This document shows positions 27,028 through 37,403 of a DNA stretch of 64,000 nucleotides, in pieces. The stretch is from the NCBI GenBank assembly GCA_016707205.1, contig JADJHZ010000007.1:1-64000 (forward strand). The letters run 5' to 3'. Under the pieces are notes generated by a model, which saw only the letters and a list, made by a program, of their open reading frames with translations, was not told where the DNA came from and made no database searches. Origin of the DNA: Haliscomenobacter sp. (GTDB lineage: Bacteria > Bacteroidota > Bacteroidia > Chitinophagales > Saprospiraceae). The position numbers were made by a program, and so were the translations under genes. Numbering within the stretch: the first letter of the stretch is position 1; each line of letters starts with the position of its first letter.

Positions 27028-28496
27028 TTAACTTGCGCAAAAGGCGAGCATGAGCTTTTCCATTTTCTGCCGGATTTCGGTTCCGGAGCCGTCGTAATTG
27101 TTCACCAAAATAGCAAATGCGAACCATTGTCCTTTTTTATTTTTTGCATATCCGACATAGCTCCGCACGCGGCTCAGGCTGCCGCTTTTGGCCAGTAGCC
27201 GCCCTTCGGCGGCGGTTCCTTTAAACTTGTCTTTCAGGCTCCCGCTTTGTCCGGCTGTGGCTAAGGTAGAGGAAAATGTTGGAAACCATTTCGGGTCTCT
27301 GCCAATCTTCCCCAATAAGTCGGTAAAAAAGCGGGCAGTTACCGCATTGCCTGCGGATAGCCCGCTTCCATCTTCCAGATGGCACCCGCTAAAGGATACG
27401 CCTCGCTGTTCCCAAAATTCCCGGAGGGCCTGGACGCCCATTTCGGCGCTGCCTTCTTTTTTCTGTTTTTTGCCCAACGTGCGCAGCAGGGCTTCGCAGT
27501 ACAGGTTATTGCTTTCGTAGTGGGCTTCCCGGATAATCTCCTTCAAGGCAGGGGAATAATGGCGATAAAGCACCTGGACGCCGGCGGGTTTCTGCTGCCC
27601 CTGCCGCTGAAGATAGAGCATCGACTCCGGGCCTTTTGCACATTGGATCCCTGCGCTGATCAACGCCTGCCGGAGATGATATGCCAGGAAATATGGCGGG
27701 TCGGGGAGTGATCCTTGATGGCGAATTGCCCGGCGCCTGCAGGAATTGTGCCCCGTACGTAGCGCAGCCCGGTAAACGGAGCGCCAAAGATGTAGGCGTT
27801 GTCTCCGGTTTGGGGAGTTGCTTGTTTGACTTCGTTGAAGAATTCCAGACCGGGCACGTGCGGCTCGATCAAAGCGATCCGGGGGGTGGCTCCAACCGAC
27901 GCGCTGCGCTGGAAGCGGAGAAAGTAGAAGTTCTCGTGCAGATTTAACCCCCAGGCTCCACTGGCATAGTAATTGCCCAGGTCGGCCCAGGCCCAGCCTC
28001 TTCCCGCCGCATCGGCGGGAAACCAGGTACCGTCGCCCACCACGTATCCGTTCACCGTCCGGATGCCTTTATTCGCCAGCGCTTCCCGGAACTTGGCCAT
28101 TAGCGCCTCCATTGGCATGGCGCCCGGCATGGTGGGCGAACCGAGGGTGGGGTCGCCAAATCCGGTAACGTACACATTTCCCTGAAGGGTCTTTCCCTGG
28201 ATCGTTCCCCCGATTTCCAATTGGGTGAGGAACCGGTAAGAAGAACCCAACACGGCCATGGCGGTAGAACTAGTAACCACTTTAAGCGAGGAAGCGGGGA
28301 CGAGGCTGAGATGGGGCAGGTGCGAAGCCGCCATCTGATTGGTTTGGATATCCACAACGCTGATCCCAACGCCGGCATGTTTGAGCGCTGGGTCTGCGGC
28401 AAATTGCTGAACGGCCCGCTGGATTCCCGCATGTTGAGCGGCGCTCAGGCTGCTGTAGGCCATAAAGAACAGAAAAAACCAAGGTTTCTTATTCAT
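27028..28496 (-). CDS. dacB: D-alanyl-D-alanine carboxypeptidase/endopeptidase (PBP4), frameshifted
   Basis: Two frames together make a PBP4-type (S13) enzyme that trims peptidoglycan cross-links in the periplasm. The N-terminal frame has a signal peptide from MNKKPWFF and the SxxK motif PASSLK; the C-terminal frame has the SxN motif (YESNN) and the KTG-like box KSGS. The frames meet at 27713-27714, where GG on the minus strand would have to be GGG: then AIKGSLPDPPYFLAYHLRQA reads through and a 489-residue protein results. All three catalytic motifs are intact, so an error in the sequence is as likely as a real lesion. Confidence 0.85.
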
Positions 28497-28509
28497 GCAT
28501 TCCGGAGGT

Positions 28510-29778
28510 TTAGAAACTGGTAAGGATGGTTCCCCTCGCTTCGCCAAACCCAACGCGCAGGCCTTCCTTTTGGGCAAATCCTTTAAACACGACGGTGTCG
28601 CCATCTTCCAGGTACGTTCGTTTGGCGCCATTCGGAAGCTGGATGGGGTTGCTCCCGTTCCAGGTTAATTCCAGCAGCGACCCAAACGAATCCGGAGTTA
28701 TTCCGCTGATCGTCCCGGATGCGCACAAGTCCCCTACCCGGATATTGCAGCCATTGATGGTATGATGGGCTAGTTGCTGGCACATGTTCCAGTACAGGTG
28801 GCGGAAATTGGTACGGCAAAAGAGGTACTCCACCCCATCTGCGGTGCGAAGATGGGCTTCCAGTTGGATGTCATAGCTTTTTTCGCCGTCAACCCTAAGG
28901 TAGGGCAGTACTTCCGGCGCCTGAGCAGGCCCGGCGGTACGAAAAGGTTCCAGGGCATCCAGCGTAACTACCCAGGGGGAAATAGTGGAAGCAAAATTTT
29001 TGGATAAAAAAGGCCCCAGGGGCACGTATTCCCATTTCTGAATATCCCTGGCTGACCAATCGTTGAAGAGGACCATGCCAAACAGGTATTCTTCCGCCTG
29101 CTCCGTAGAAACGCGTTCGCCCGGGGTGGTCGGTTTTCCAATGACAAAAGCGGTTTCCATCTCGAAATCCAGCATCCGGGTTGGACCGAAAACGGGCAGG
29201 TTCTGCCCCTCGGGAAGGGTTTGCCCTTGCGGGCGGCGTATCGGGGTTCCGGAAACGACAATGGAAGAAGCGCGCCCGTGGTAAGCGACGGGCAAATGCC
29301 TCCAGTTAGGGAGCAAGGGGTTCTGGGGGTCCCGGAACATGGCGCCAACGTTCGAGGCGTGTTCGAGGCTGGAGTAGAAATCCGTATAATCGCCTATTTG
29401 AAGCGGAAGCAGCATCTCCACCTCGGTTTGAGGAAACAGGAAAAAATCCCTCAACTCGCTGGCATCCCATTCTTCCAGGTCGTCATCCAGAATCTGGGCA
29501 ATGCGGGTACGGACAGCGCGGGTTTTTTCTTTTCCCAGGGCGATGAAATCGTTTAACACCGCCTGGTGAAAAACCGGCCTGGGAACCAGGAGGTCGTCGA
29601 AGAACCCGTGTTCTGCAAGGACAGAAAGATCGGCAACATAATCCCCGATGGCCGTACAAACCTTAGGGAGTTCGCCGCTTCTTTGGCCAATCCCGAAGGG
29701 AAGATTTTGAATGGGAAAGTCGGAGTCGCTGGGTACTTCAACCCAGGTTCTGGCAGCGGACGGGCGTTTATATTCCAT
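28510..29778 (-). CDS. Fumarylacetoacetase
   Basis: A 422-residue FAH, the last enzyme of tyrosine breakdown, splitting fumarylacetoacetate into fumarate and acetoacetate. Visible hallmarks: N-terminal SH3-like domain beginning SDFPIQNLPFGIG, the catalytic YHGRASSIVVSGTPIRRP, metal-site DFEMETAF and FNDWSARDIQ with KNFASTISPWVV. It lies 12 bases upstream of dacB on the same strand and over 11 kb from hmgA and hpd, so the pathway is split between at least two units. Confidence 0.94.
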   Translation of the reverse strand: MEYKRPSAARTWVEVPSDSDFPIQNLPFGIGQRSGELPKVCTAIGDYVADLSVLAEHGFFDDLLVPRPVFHQAVLNDFIALGKEKTRAVRTRIAQILDDDLEEWDASELRDFFLFPQTEVEMLLPLQIGDYTDFYSSLEHASNVGAMFRDPQNPLLPNWRHLPVAYHGRASSIVVSGTPIRRPQGQTLPEGQNLPVFGPTRMLDFEMETAFVIGKPTTPGERVSTEQAEEYLFGMVLFNDWSARDIQKWEYVPLGPFLSKNFASTISPWVVTLDALEPFRTAGPAQAPEVLPYLRVDGEKSYDIQLEAHLRTADGVEYLFCRTNFRHLYWNMCQQLAHHTINGCNIRVGDLCASGTISGITPDSFGSLLELTWNGSNPIQLPNGAKRTYLEDGDTVVFKGFAQKEGLRVGFGEARGTILTSF

Positions 29779-29908
29779 AATCGATGATTTCAATGGGTGA
29801 GGCAAACCTGCCGGCCTTGGATACGCGGAGGTTCTTTGTTCAAAAATAACCATTCAGCAGGAAAATGGCCATTTTTTAAGTCTTGAACGGCGTTCTTTTA
29901 AAGCCTGG

Positions 29909-32719
29909 TTAACGATTCAAAACCAGTAAGCGGCTCAGGCTGGTTTGGCGGTATCGAATGCGAAGTAAGTATAACCCATCGGGATAAGCAGAAAGATCGA
30001 GGATCTTGGACGTCTCGCTTCTTCCCATAGGAAAGGATTGGAGATGCTGCCCGTTGATTCCTAAAAGGTCAAGGCCAAGCTCGCCGGCTTCATCGGAGAT
30101 CAAGACGCGCACGATGCCGGATGTTGGGTTTGGATCGATGGCAACCTGAAGGGAACTCAGGTCCGACAAGTTGGCCGTGTGGATGGAAAAAGCGCCGGTA
30201 TCAGAAACCACGCTACCGCATTCGTTCGCGCTGATCACCCGCCAGTAATAAGGCCCCGGGGGGAGCGGAGAAACCCGTTTCGTCGCTATAGCACCCAGAT
30301 TATACTTCTGGTCCGGGCTGAGAAAATCCGGAGAACGGCTTACCTCCAGCGTATACGAAACGGAAGGTTCTGCCCTGCTCCAGGTAAGCACGGGTTGATC
30401 AATCACATAGGCGGTATCGCCGGAAGGGTCGAGAAGAAGCGGAGGAGAAGGAACGGATTTGACCAGGAAAGAGGCGGTGGAAACCGTTGTCCGGTGTGCA
30501 TCTTTTACCTGGAAGGTCAATGGGTAAGTTCCCGGGGCCAATCCGGAAAGATCTGGTATCCGGGCATCCAAAACAGAACCCGCAGCAATGCTGGAAGTAT
30601 CCTGAGAAAACAACACCTCAAAGGGCGTTTCCGGAAAAGGCAAATACGACAACCGGATGGGCGGAACAAACCCTGAGCCGATGAACAATTGAAAAGACAT
30701 GGGGCCCAGATTACAGGTTTCCGCAGAAAGGTTGCGCAGTTCCAGCCGCAGGTCGGGGGCGGTGGTGAATGTAAATACGGCAATTGGCCCTTCCCCGCAG
30801 GCGTTGATGGCCTGCAGCCTCCAGAAATACGTTTTTTGGTACTCCAGGGAGTCTACCAGCAAAAACGTGTCGGAAGCCGTGGCGCTAGCCAAAGGATGAA
30901 CAAAGGTTGGCAACTCGGCTACCTGCACGAAATAGCGGTCGGCCCCGGGTACGGGAGGCCAATGAAGTTTGGTTTGCACTGGTACTTCCTTGCTGCCATT
31001 AGCCGGCTGTACCCCGCGGGGAAGCACGGGCACATCGCGTATATCCAGAAACAGGGTGAGGAATACTGTATCTTCCAGATCCCTGGCTTCCACCAAAATG
31101 GGATAAACAGAAGGCAAAATCCCTTCCATGGATTCAAAAGTCAAACGAATCGTATCGCCGCCAAGCGCGGAGGCGCTTTCAATGGAATAACGCAACCCCT
31201 GGGGAAGGCCGATGGCTGCAAAAGTAATAGGACCACGGAAGTTGCGATTCGGATAAAGCGCGAATACCGCAGGCTGAGGCAGGCAAACCTGAAGGTAATT
31301 GGTATCGGCCAGGACCTTTTTTTCACACCGGGATTCCTTTCTGCCGGGAAAGGACTTCACGCCCGTGTTCAAAGGGTCGAGCCAATCCCGTAAGCGGGTT
31401 TTTGGCGTGCCTCCGCCCTCCCACGAGATCCCAAACCACCCAAAAGAGTCGAAAGCCTGTTTGGTGCAGGTAGCAGCCCCGCCGTGGAGTTGTCCGATGG
31501 CCTGCTGCTCTTTGTTGAGCAAAGGCCCTCCGGAGCTTCCTATCTCGGTAACTCCTATATCCCAACTGGGAACGATGACGTGGTCGCCGGTAGGAATCGG
31601 CTGCGCGGCTTGCGCCCAGGTGCCCAGGTAAACGGGGCTTCTACTATAGCTGAATCGTTTTTCTTCTGAAGAAGCATGGTGAATCGTCGCGACGCCGGTT
31701 TTAGGAAGCAACGTATCGGCATTCCAACCGGCAAAGAAGGCATTGGCGTTGGGGTGCAGGGGGTCGTCGAGTTCCAGCAGAACCATGTCGGAGCGGGAAT
31801 AACTGGCTCTGAAAATAGCGCCGCTGTTAAACCAGTCCAGCGTGCCATTGCCTGCCCTGCCGTTGGCCTGAGAGCCTACCTGCCGGCAATCGGAATTCTG
31901 GTAATTCCAGTAAACGACCACCGATGCCGCATTGGCGCTGTCTACTTCGCAATGCCGGGCGGTGACGAAATAAGGGGTGCAGTCATTTCGGGTATTGTTC
32001 ACCAGAAAGCCCGTACACAAGATGCTGCCTCCCACCGTGTACATGGCGACCGACTGAATCGCCTCCCGGAAACTGTCCAATTCGGGATAGCCATCGGCTT
32101 TTCCGCAAAGGACATCGACATTGCAATTGCCGGCCAGGGTTTTGGCAAACCCTTCGAAGTCGTGATTGACATATCCTATGTGAAACTTCAATTCGGATCG
32201 GGAAGCGGGATCGGAAAGCAAGAGTTCTACCACCAGTTCATCGCCGCTCAGAACAGGAGTCCAAAAGGCATCGTGGGCGTCGTTATCGGCACTCGAGAAG
32301 GGGCCCAAAACGGTTTTCTTCCCTGGATCGTAAAGCGACAAAAAAGCGCCTTTGGGCAGGTGAAAACGGGTGAGTCCCAGGTTCAGGGAAAAGGCTCCCG
32401 GGGAAGCGATCCGGCAGCGCCAGACTTCGCGGCCATCCGGCAAGGATTCCCAGATGCCGTCCTTTTCCGGACTCACGTCAACGAGAAGCGGCTCCGCAAA
32501 TTGAGGGACCTTTCCCAAGCGGCGGCGTTCGGCTTCCCGGGCCTGGAGAACCTCATTGCGAACAAGTAGAAGCTGACGCCTGGGAATATCCTCCAGGCTC
32601 AGCGAAGTAGGCGCCAGCCATTGGTACGCGCCATCCTGGGCAGAAAGGAATGCGGCGCTCAGGCAGATACTTGAAATGGCGGCAACAAATTTTACCAGTG
32701 TCTCCGTCCGAAACATCAT
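29909..32719 (-). CDS. Secreted trypsin-like serine protease with T9SS sorting domain
   Basis: A 936-residue secreted protein. After a signal peptide (ending ..AAFLSAQ) and a ~170-residue propeptide-like region comes a lysyl-endopeptidase-like S1 domain with the triad His in VTARHC, Asp in SRSDMVLLELD and Ser in GSSGGPLL. Then follow two or more fibronectin III-like beta-sandwich modules, one with YFVQVAELP and another with YTLEVSRSPDF, and a C-terminal type A sorting domain with DPNPTSG ending in LLVLNR. It should be exported by the type IX system and attached to or released from the surface. A second Met at codon 2 is an equal start. Confidence 0.88.
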   Translation of the reverse strand: MMFRTETLVKFVAAISSICLSAAFLSAQDGAYQWLAPTSLSLEDIPRRQLLLVRNEVLQAREAERRRLGKVPQFAEPLLVDVSPEKDGIWESLPDGREVWRCRIASPGAFSLNLGLTRFHLPKGAFLSLYDPGKKTVLGPFSSADNDAHDAFWTPVLSGDELVVELLLSDPASRSELKFHIGYVNHDFEGFAKTLAGNCNVDVLCGKADGYPELDSFREAIQSVAMYTVGGSILCTGFLVNNTRNDCTPYFVTARHCEVDSANAASVVVYWNYQNSDCRQVGSQANGRAGNGTLDWFNSGAIFRASYSRSDMVLLELDDPLHPNANAFFAGWNADTLLPKTGVATIHHASSEEKRFSYSRSPVYLGTWAQAAQPIPTGDHVIVPSWDIGVTEIGSSGGPLLNKEQQAIGQLHGGAATCTKQAFDSFGWFGISWEGGGTPKTRLRDWLDPLNTGVKSFPGRKESRCEKKVLADTNYLQVCLPQPAVFALYPNRNFRGPITFAAIGLPQGLRYSIESASALGGDTIRLTFESMEGILPSVYPILVEARDLEDTVFLTLFLDIRDVPVLPRGVQPANGSKEVPVQTKLHWPPVPGADRYFVQVAELPTFVHPLASATASDTFLLVDSLEYQKTYFWRLQAINACGEGPIAVFTFTTAPDLRLELRNLSAETCNLGPMSFQLFIGSGFVPPIRLSYLPFPETPFEVLFSQDTSSIAAGSVLDARIPDLSGLAPGTYPLTFQVKDAHRTTVSTASFLVKSVPSPPLLLDPSGDTAYVIDQPVLTWSRAEPSVSYTLEVSRSPDFLSPDQKYNLGAIATKRVSPLPPGPYYWRVISANECGSVVSDTGAFSIHTANLSDLSSLQVAIDPNPTSGIVRVLISDEAGELGLDLLGINGQHLQSFPMGRSETSKILDLSAYPDGLYLLRIRYRQTSLSRLLVLNR

Positions 32720-32789
32720 GTCAATGAAACCGCTTGACCATTATCCAGGTTGCACGGCAAGGCCATTTTTGTCAATCAGTTTACGTTTT

Positions 32790-35330
32790 TTAAAAGCCTG
32801 CGAAAAAGACGGCGTTGCTGAACAGGAATTTCCCATTCTCCCAGAAGGCGCGGAAAAGCGGGTTGTCAACCAGATAGATGACGCTGCCCGCGCCTTTGCT
32901 CTCTACGGCAAATACCACCGTATTTTTTTGTTCTTCCCGGGCGTTTTTTCCGGCAAACCCGGAGATCATCAACTCGCTCCCGATCGTGCCTACATTCCAG
33001 GCATTTTTCAATGGCTGATAGGCAAGTTCGCCGGTTTTCAAGGAAAAATACTCCGGCGCCATGCCATACGCCAGCGGATGCGTGACGTCCATTTTGACCT
33101 TGAAAATAGCTCCCGGGATCATATCGCTGATGGCTTTTCGTTCCTGGATGCCATATTGGTCGAACCGTTCATCCAGGGTGATCTGGTCGGACGCTTTTTC
33201 TGCAGCCCGCTTGGCTTCGTCGGAAGCGAACCGGGCAAGAGCGAACCCTTTGCGATCCTCCAGCGCGGTTACCGCCTGCCCTAAGGCGATGATACGCCCT
33301 CCAGCATTGATCCAGGCGCTGATTTTGTCCCAGGCGGGATCGCCCAGGCGGTACCTTCCTTCCGGTAAAACGAGGAGGTTGAAGTAGGAAAGGTCCGTTC
33401 GGTCCAGCCGGTTGGCGTCGATGATCGTTACGGGGTAGTTCAGTTCCTGTTCGAAGAAATACCACACTTGCCCGAATTCGTTGCCGGAGGTTTGGTCGCC
33501 GGAGAGAACGGCGATGCGGGGCGTCTGGATCAGGGAGTAAGAGCCGGATCCCAGATCCCGCCCGGATTCGGCGAACCCGGATTGCACTGTGGTGAATTGC
33601 TGCTGGAATTCCTTGGCGATGGAAACCAGCTTTTGATCCAGCGCTTGCTCCATGTGGCGATTATCTCCCCGGGTGATCACGAGCGTTCCGCGGGCAAAAG
33701 CCTTGCTTTCCAGCGTGAAGGGTTCGTTGGCGAAGCGGACTTTGATGCCGGCCTGGAGTACCGCCGCCAGTAGCCGGGCGTGGTTGAGGGCATTCCAGGA
33801 AAGCAGGTAGGCGTAGGGCGGGGACGCAGGAACAGAGGCTGCAGGCGGCGCCGGGAACTCGTAGTTGCCGGATGGGTCTAGCCGCTGTTTGCTGGCGTAC
33901 GTTTCCAACCCGTAGGCATACGGAAGCGACCAGGAGGTAATGTCGTAGGTCAGGGAATCCACCACAGCCGCTTCAGGATCGAGTAGCACCTGGGCCATCG
34001 TACTCCGTGGCTGATAGGCGCTCACCACGAGGTCGTTGGGTTCCACTTTCAGGGTGATGGTTTGCCCGTTCTGGTAGTTGTAGGCGGTCAGTCCGGAGGT
34101 TTTTCCTGCTTTTCCGTATTGGACCTGGTTGCGGTCGAGCAATTGACAGAACGATTTCAGGCGTTCCGGCGCGTTGGTCCCTTTAATGACGTACGCCTTG
34201 TATTCTCCCGGCGGATTAGTGCGCGCCCTTTGGAAAAAAGAGGCAAAATTTTGGTTTAGCGCCTGGGCGTGCTGAGAGGTTGTTTCTACGGTAGCGAGGG
34301 CGGAAGCGGTATGGTGCGCGACGCGGTCGTAGAGGGTCAGGGTATCGCCGTTGCGCAGCAGCACCGCGCGCCCTGCGCCGATTCCTCCTTGCTCATAGGT
34401 CATCCCAACCGCTCCGTTGAAGGTCGGGTAGGTATCGCCATAGCTGGGATAGAGCAAGTCAAACACTTCCCGGGAAAAATACAACCAGCCGTTCTGGTCG
34501 AAGTATTTCGCGTTATTGCGGCCAATGGTGAACTGGAAATCGCGCTGGAAAGGCGTGATGAACAAGTGGTAAGGCTGCGCCGCAGGGGCAAAATAGTAGG
34601 GGCTGTTATAGCCTTGCTCGTGGATGTCGACGTGCACATGCGGCATCCATTCCAGATACCGTGGAATGCGCTGCCGGGTTTCTACCTGAGTTTGCCAGGC
34701 CCAGTCGCGATTGAGGTCGAAGTGGTAGTGGTTGGTCCGGCCTCCGGGCCAGGGCTCCTGGTGCTCGCGGGAATCCGGGCGCGGGTCGGGCGTCCGGTTG
34801 GAAGCGATCCGGTACCAGTGGGTATAACGCGCCTGCCCATCCGGATTGATGCAGGGGTCGATGATGACGATGGTATTCTTAAGCCAGGCTTGGGTACGGG
34901 CATTTTGCGGATCGGCCAGGGCATGGAGTACCGCCATGGAACTCTCCGAACCGGCCGCTTCGTTTCCATGGACGTTGAAACTGAGCCATACGATCCCCGG
35001 CGCCAGGTTGGGGTCTGCGGCGCCCTCCAGAATCCCGGCGCGGCGGAGGTTGTTCAGCCGGATGTCTTCCAGGCGGGCCAGGTTCTGGGGGCTGGAAATA
35101 TACGCCAGCAGCAAGGGCCGCTGTTCGTTAGTGCGGCCGTATTCTTTCAAAACGATGTTGGGGCTGTTGGCTGCCACATGGCGAACGTAATCGGCCAGCA
35201 TCTCATGGGGAGTAAATTGTTCGCCCAACTGGTGGGGCAGGAATTCGCCTGGAGCTTTTAATTGGGCGGTAAGGGGTTGGGTCAATGTGAAAAAGACCAA
35301 AATCGGCAGGAAAGAGCGAATTTTTAACAT
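32790..35330 (-). CDS. M14 family zinc carboxypeptidase, secreted
   Basis: An 846-residue protein with a signal peptide (to about residue 22). The M14 fold occupies roughly residues 40-330; zinc ligands are His121 and Glu124 in FNVHGNEAAGSES and a second His in HVDIHEQG. The last 450 residues contain a glutamine-amidotransferase-like section (LLVLPEGRYRLG..GGRIIALGQA) often appended to these large Bacteroidota M14 proteins. It probably degrades imported or extracellular peptides. Divergent from the gamma-glutamyltransferase gene. Confidence 0.87.
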   Translation of the reverse strand: MLKIRSFLPILVFFTLTQPLTAQLKAPGEFLPHQLGEQFTPHEMLADYVRHVAANSPNIVLKEYGRTNEQRPLLLAYISSPQNLARLEDIRLNNLRRAGILEGAADPNLAPGIVWLSFNVHGNEAAGSESSMAVLHALADPQNARTQAWLKNTIVIIDPCINPDGQARYTHWYRIASNRTPDPRPDSREHQEPWPGGRTNHYHFDLNRDWAWQTQVETRQRIPRYLEWMPHVHVDIHEQGYNSPYYFAPAAQPYHLFITPFQRDFQFTIGRNNAKYFDQNGWLYFSREVFDLLYPSYGDTYPTFNGAVGMTYEQGGIGAGRAVLLRNGDTLTLYDRVAHHTASALATVETTSQHAQALNQNFASFFQRARTNPPGEYKAYVIKGTNAPERLKSFCQLLDRNQVQYGKAGKTSGLTAYNYQNGQTITLKVEPNDLVVSAYQPRSTMAQVLLDPEAAVVDSLTYDITSWSLPYAYGLETYASKQRLDPSGNYEFPAPPAASVPASPPYAYLLSWNALNHARLLAAVLQAGIKVRFANEPFTLESKAFARGTLVITRGDNRHMEQALDQKLVSIAKEFQQQFTTVQSGFAESGRDLGSGSYSLIQTPRIAVLSGDQTSGNEFGQVWYFFEQELNYPVTIIDANRLDRTDLSYFNLLVLPEGRYRLGDPAWDKISAWINAGGRIIALGQAVTALEDRKGFALARFASDEAKRAAEKASDQITLDERFDQYGIQERKAISDMIPGAIFKVKMDVTHPLAYGMAPEYFSLKTGELAYQPLKNAWNVGTIGSELMISGFAGKNAREEQKNTVVFAVESKGAGSVIYLVDNPLFRAFWENGKFLFSNAVFFAGF

Positions 35331-35467
35331 GGCTCGACTTAATGGATTAAATAAAGGGCCTAATTAAGCAAATTCGGTTTGGTTTTCCTAATTGTTTTTT
35401 CAAGCATTTTCCTACCTTTTACCTCCCGAACAATCCGGTATTTTTTAACAAAAAAACCAAATAGACC

Positions 35468-37318
35468 ATGAAGCGGACGCTGACCTTTTTGCTCTTTTGC
35501 CTGGCCTGCTCCAGTTTGCCGGCCCAAACGACCCAAAAACCGGTACTCCACGGCCGTCACTGGATGGCGATCACCGGAAAACCGCTTGCGGCTACTGCCG
35601 GCAGCATGATCTTCCAAAAGGGAGGAAATGCCGTCGACGCCTCCTGCGCGATGCTTGCTGCCACTTGCACCATGTGGGACGTACTCAGTTGGGGAGGAGA
35701 AACCCAGGCGCTTATTTATAACCCCAAAACCGGAAAGGTGATCGCCATCAATGCCCTCGGCGTTGCGCCGAGCGGAGCAACCGCCGAATTTTATAAAAAT
35801 AAAAATATGACTTACCCTCCGGAATATGGACCGTTGGCGGCCGTCACCCCCGGCACCCCCGGCGGGCTTATGGCCATGCTCGCCGAGTACGGAACCTTAA
35901 GCCTGAAAGACGTTCTGGCGCCCGCTATGCAAATGGCGGAAGGGTATCCCATCGAAAAACAAACTGCCGATCTGATGGAGCGCCACAAAGAACGCATCAA
36001 AGAATGGCCTTACTCCAAACCCGTATACCTCACCCACCCGGGCGCGGAGCGCGAAGCGCCTCATGCCGGAGAGATCTTTCGCCAAACCGACCTCCTCAAC
36101 ACCCTGCAGAAACTGGTAGATGCCGAAACCCAGGCCCTCAAAGCCGGCAAGTCCAGAAAAGAAGCCATTTATGCCGCTAACGACCGGTTCTATAAGGGCG
36201 ATATTGCTGCAGAAATTGCCCGGGGCACGCAGGAACAGGGCGGGCTGATCGCCAAAGAAGACCTGGCGAACTGGAAAGTTCGGATCGAAGAACCGGTGAA
36301 AACCACGTACAAGGGTATCGACGTATATAAACTTTCCCAATGGACCCAAGGCCCTGCCCTGCTTCAGGCCCTCAATATTTTGGAACCCCTTGACCTCAAG
36401 GGAATGGGTTACAACTCCGCCAAATATATGCATACGGTATATCAAGCTATGAGCATGGCCTTTGCCGACCGCGATTTCTATTACGGCGATCCCTACTTTG
36501 CTCCAGAGGAACCCATCAAGGGCCTGCTATCTAAAGAGTACGCCCGCCAGCGCGCCCAACAGATCAACCCAAATAAAAACGATCCAACCATTAAACCGGG
36601 AGATCCTTATCCTTTCGAGGGGAAAACCAATCCGTTTACCGATCTCCTGGATAAATGGGGAAAAAGCACTTCGGCCCTGGCTCCGGCCTCCAACGGCGAG
36701 GAGTACGCCTCCGCTGAGTTTCTGGAAGGTTTTTATACCGGAACGACCTCCATTCAAGCCGCCGATAAGGAAGGGTGGGTGGTTTCCGTCACCCCAAGCG
36801 GCGGATGGGTGCCCGCTGTGATCGCCGGACGTACAGGGGTCGGCTTGAGCCAGCGGGCGCAAAGCTTTGTGCTTGATCCCGCCTTAAACCCGTTTAACGT
36901 CATCGAGCCGGGCAAACGCCCAAGGGTAACGCTGACACCCTCCATGGCCTTAAAAGAAGGAAAACCCTTTCTCTCCTTTGCCGTTCAGGGCGGCGATTCG
37001 CAGGATCAAAACCTGCTCCAGTTCTTTCTGAACATGGTCGAATTTGGAATGACTGTGCAGGAGGCTTGCGAAGCGCCAAACTTTAATAGTTTCCAAATGC
37101 GCAGTTCCTTCGACGACCACGCTTCCCGCCCGGGAAATATCCTGCTCAACGAGGAAACCCCCGACTGGATCCGCAAAACGCTTCAGGAAATGGGCTACAA
37201 ACTCAGCTTTGATCGCCGGACATCAGGTCCCATCAATGCCATCTTTTTCGATTGGAAACACGGCAGCTTCTGGGGCGGATCCAGCAACCACGGAGAAGAC
37301 TACGGGATAGGATGGTGA
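35468..37318 (+). CDS. Gamma-glutamyltransferase (Ntn-hydrolase)
   Basis: A 616-residue periplasmic or secreted enzyme with signal peptide (..CSSLPAQ). It should cleave gamma-glutamyl bonds such as those of glutathione. Family features: GGNAVDASCAMLA near the N terminus, TPGTPGGL, and the autocleavage Thr in YTGTTSIQAADKEG near residue 425. The usual lid and oxyanion residues GGS are replaced with PSGGWVP, so it belongs to a divergent branch and its substrate may differ. It ends two bases before a TTAGACGT repeat array. Confidence 0.85.
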   Translation: MKRTLTFLLFCLACSSLPAQTTQKPVLHGRHWMAITGKPLAATAGSMIFQKGGNAVDASCAMLAATCTMWDVLSWGGETQALIYNPKTGKVIAINALGVAPSGATAEFYKNKNMTYPPEYGPLAAVTPGTPGGLMAMLAEYGTLSLKDVLAPAMQMAEGYPIEKQTADLMERHKERIKEWPYSKPVYLTHPGAEREAPHAGEIFRQTDLLNTLQKLVDAETQALKAGKSRKEAIYAANDRFYKGDIAAEIARGTQEQGGLIAKEDLANWKVRIEEPVKTTYKGIDVYKLSQWTQGPALLQALNILEPLDLKGMGYNSAKYMHTVYQAMSMAFADRDFYYGDPYFAPEEPIKGLLSKEYARQRAQQINPNKNDPTIKPGDPYPFEGKTNPFTDLLDKWGKSTSALAPASNGEEYASAEFLEGFYTGTTSIQAADKEGWVVSVTPSGGWVPAVIAGRTGVGLSQRAQSFVLDPALNPFNVIEPGKRPRVTLTPSMALKEGKPFLSFAVQGGDSQDQNLLQFFLNMVEFGMTVQEACEAPNFNSFQMRSSFDDHASRPGNILLNEETPDWIRKTLQEMGYKLSFDRRTSGPINAIFFDWKHGSFWGGSSNHGEDYGIGW

Positions 37319-37320
37319 TT

Positions 37321-37403
37321 TTAGACGTTAGGTTTTAGACGTTAGACGTTAGACGTTAGAGGAGGCACTAGCTTCTAACGTCTAACATCCAACGTCTAAC
37401 GAC
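37321..37403. repeat. TTAGACGT repeat array forming a convergent hairpin
   Basis: Copies of TTAGACGT (four, direct, 37321-37361) are followed after a short loop by the complementary TAACGTCTAA copies (37374-37403). The arms pair into a long hairpin located exactly between two convergent stop codons, so it most likely serves as a bidirectional transcript end. No spacer-repeat regularity of a CRISPR is present. Confidence 0.65.

Noticed and set aside
37321..37403. Possible CRISPR array
   Set aside because: Units are 8-10 bases, directly adjacent and inverted in the second half, without regular unique spacers or cas genes.
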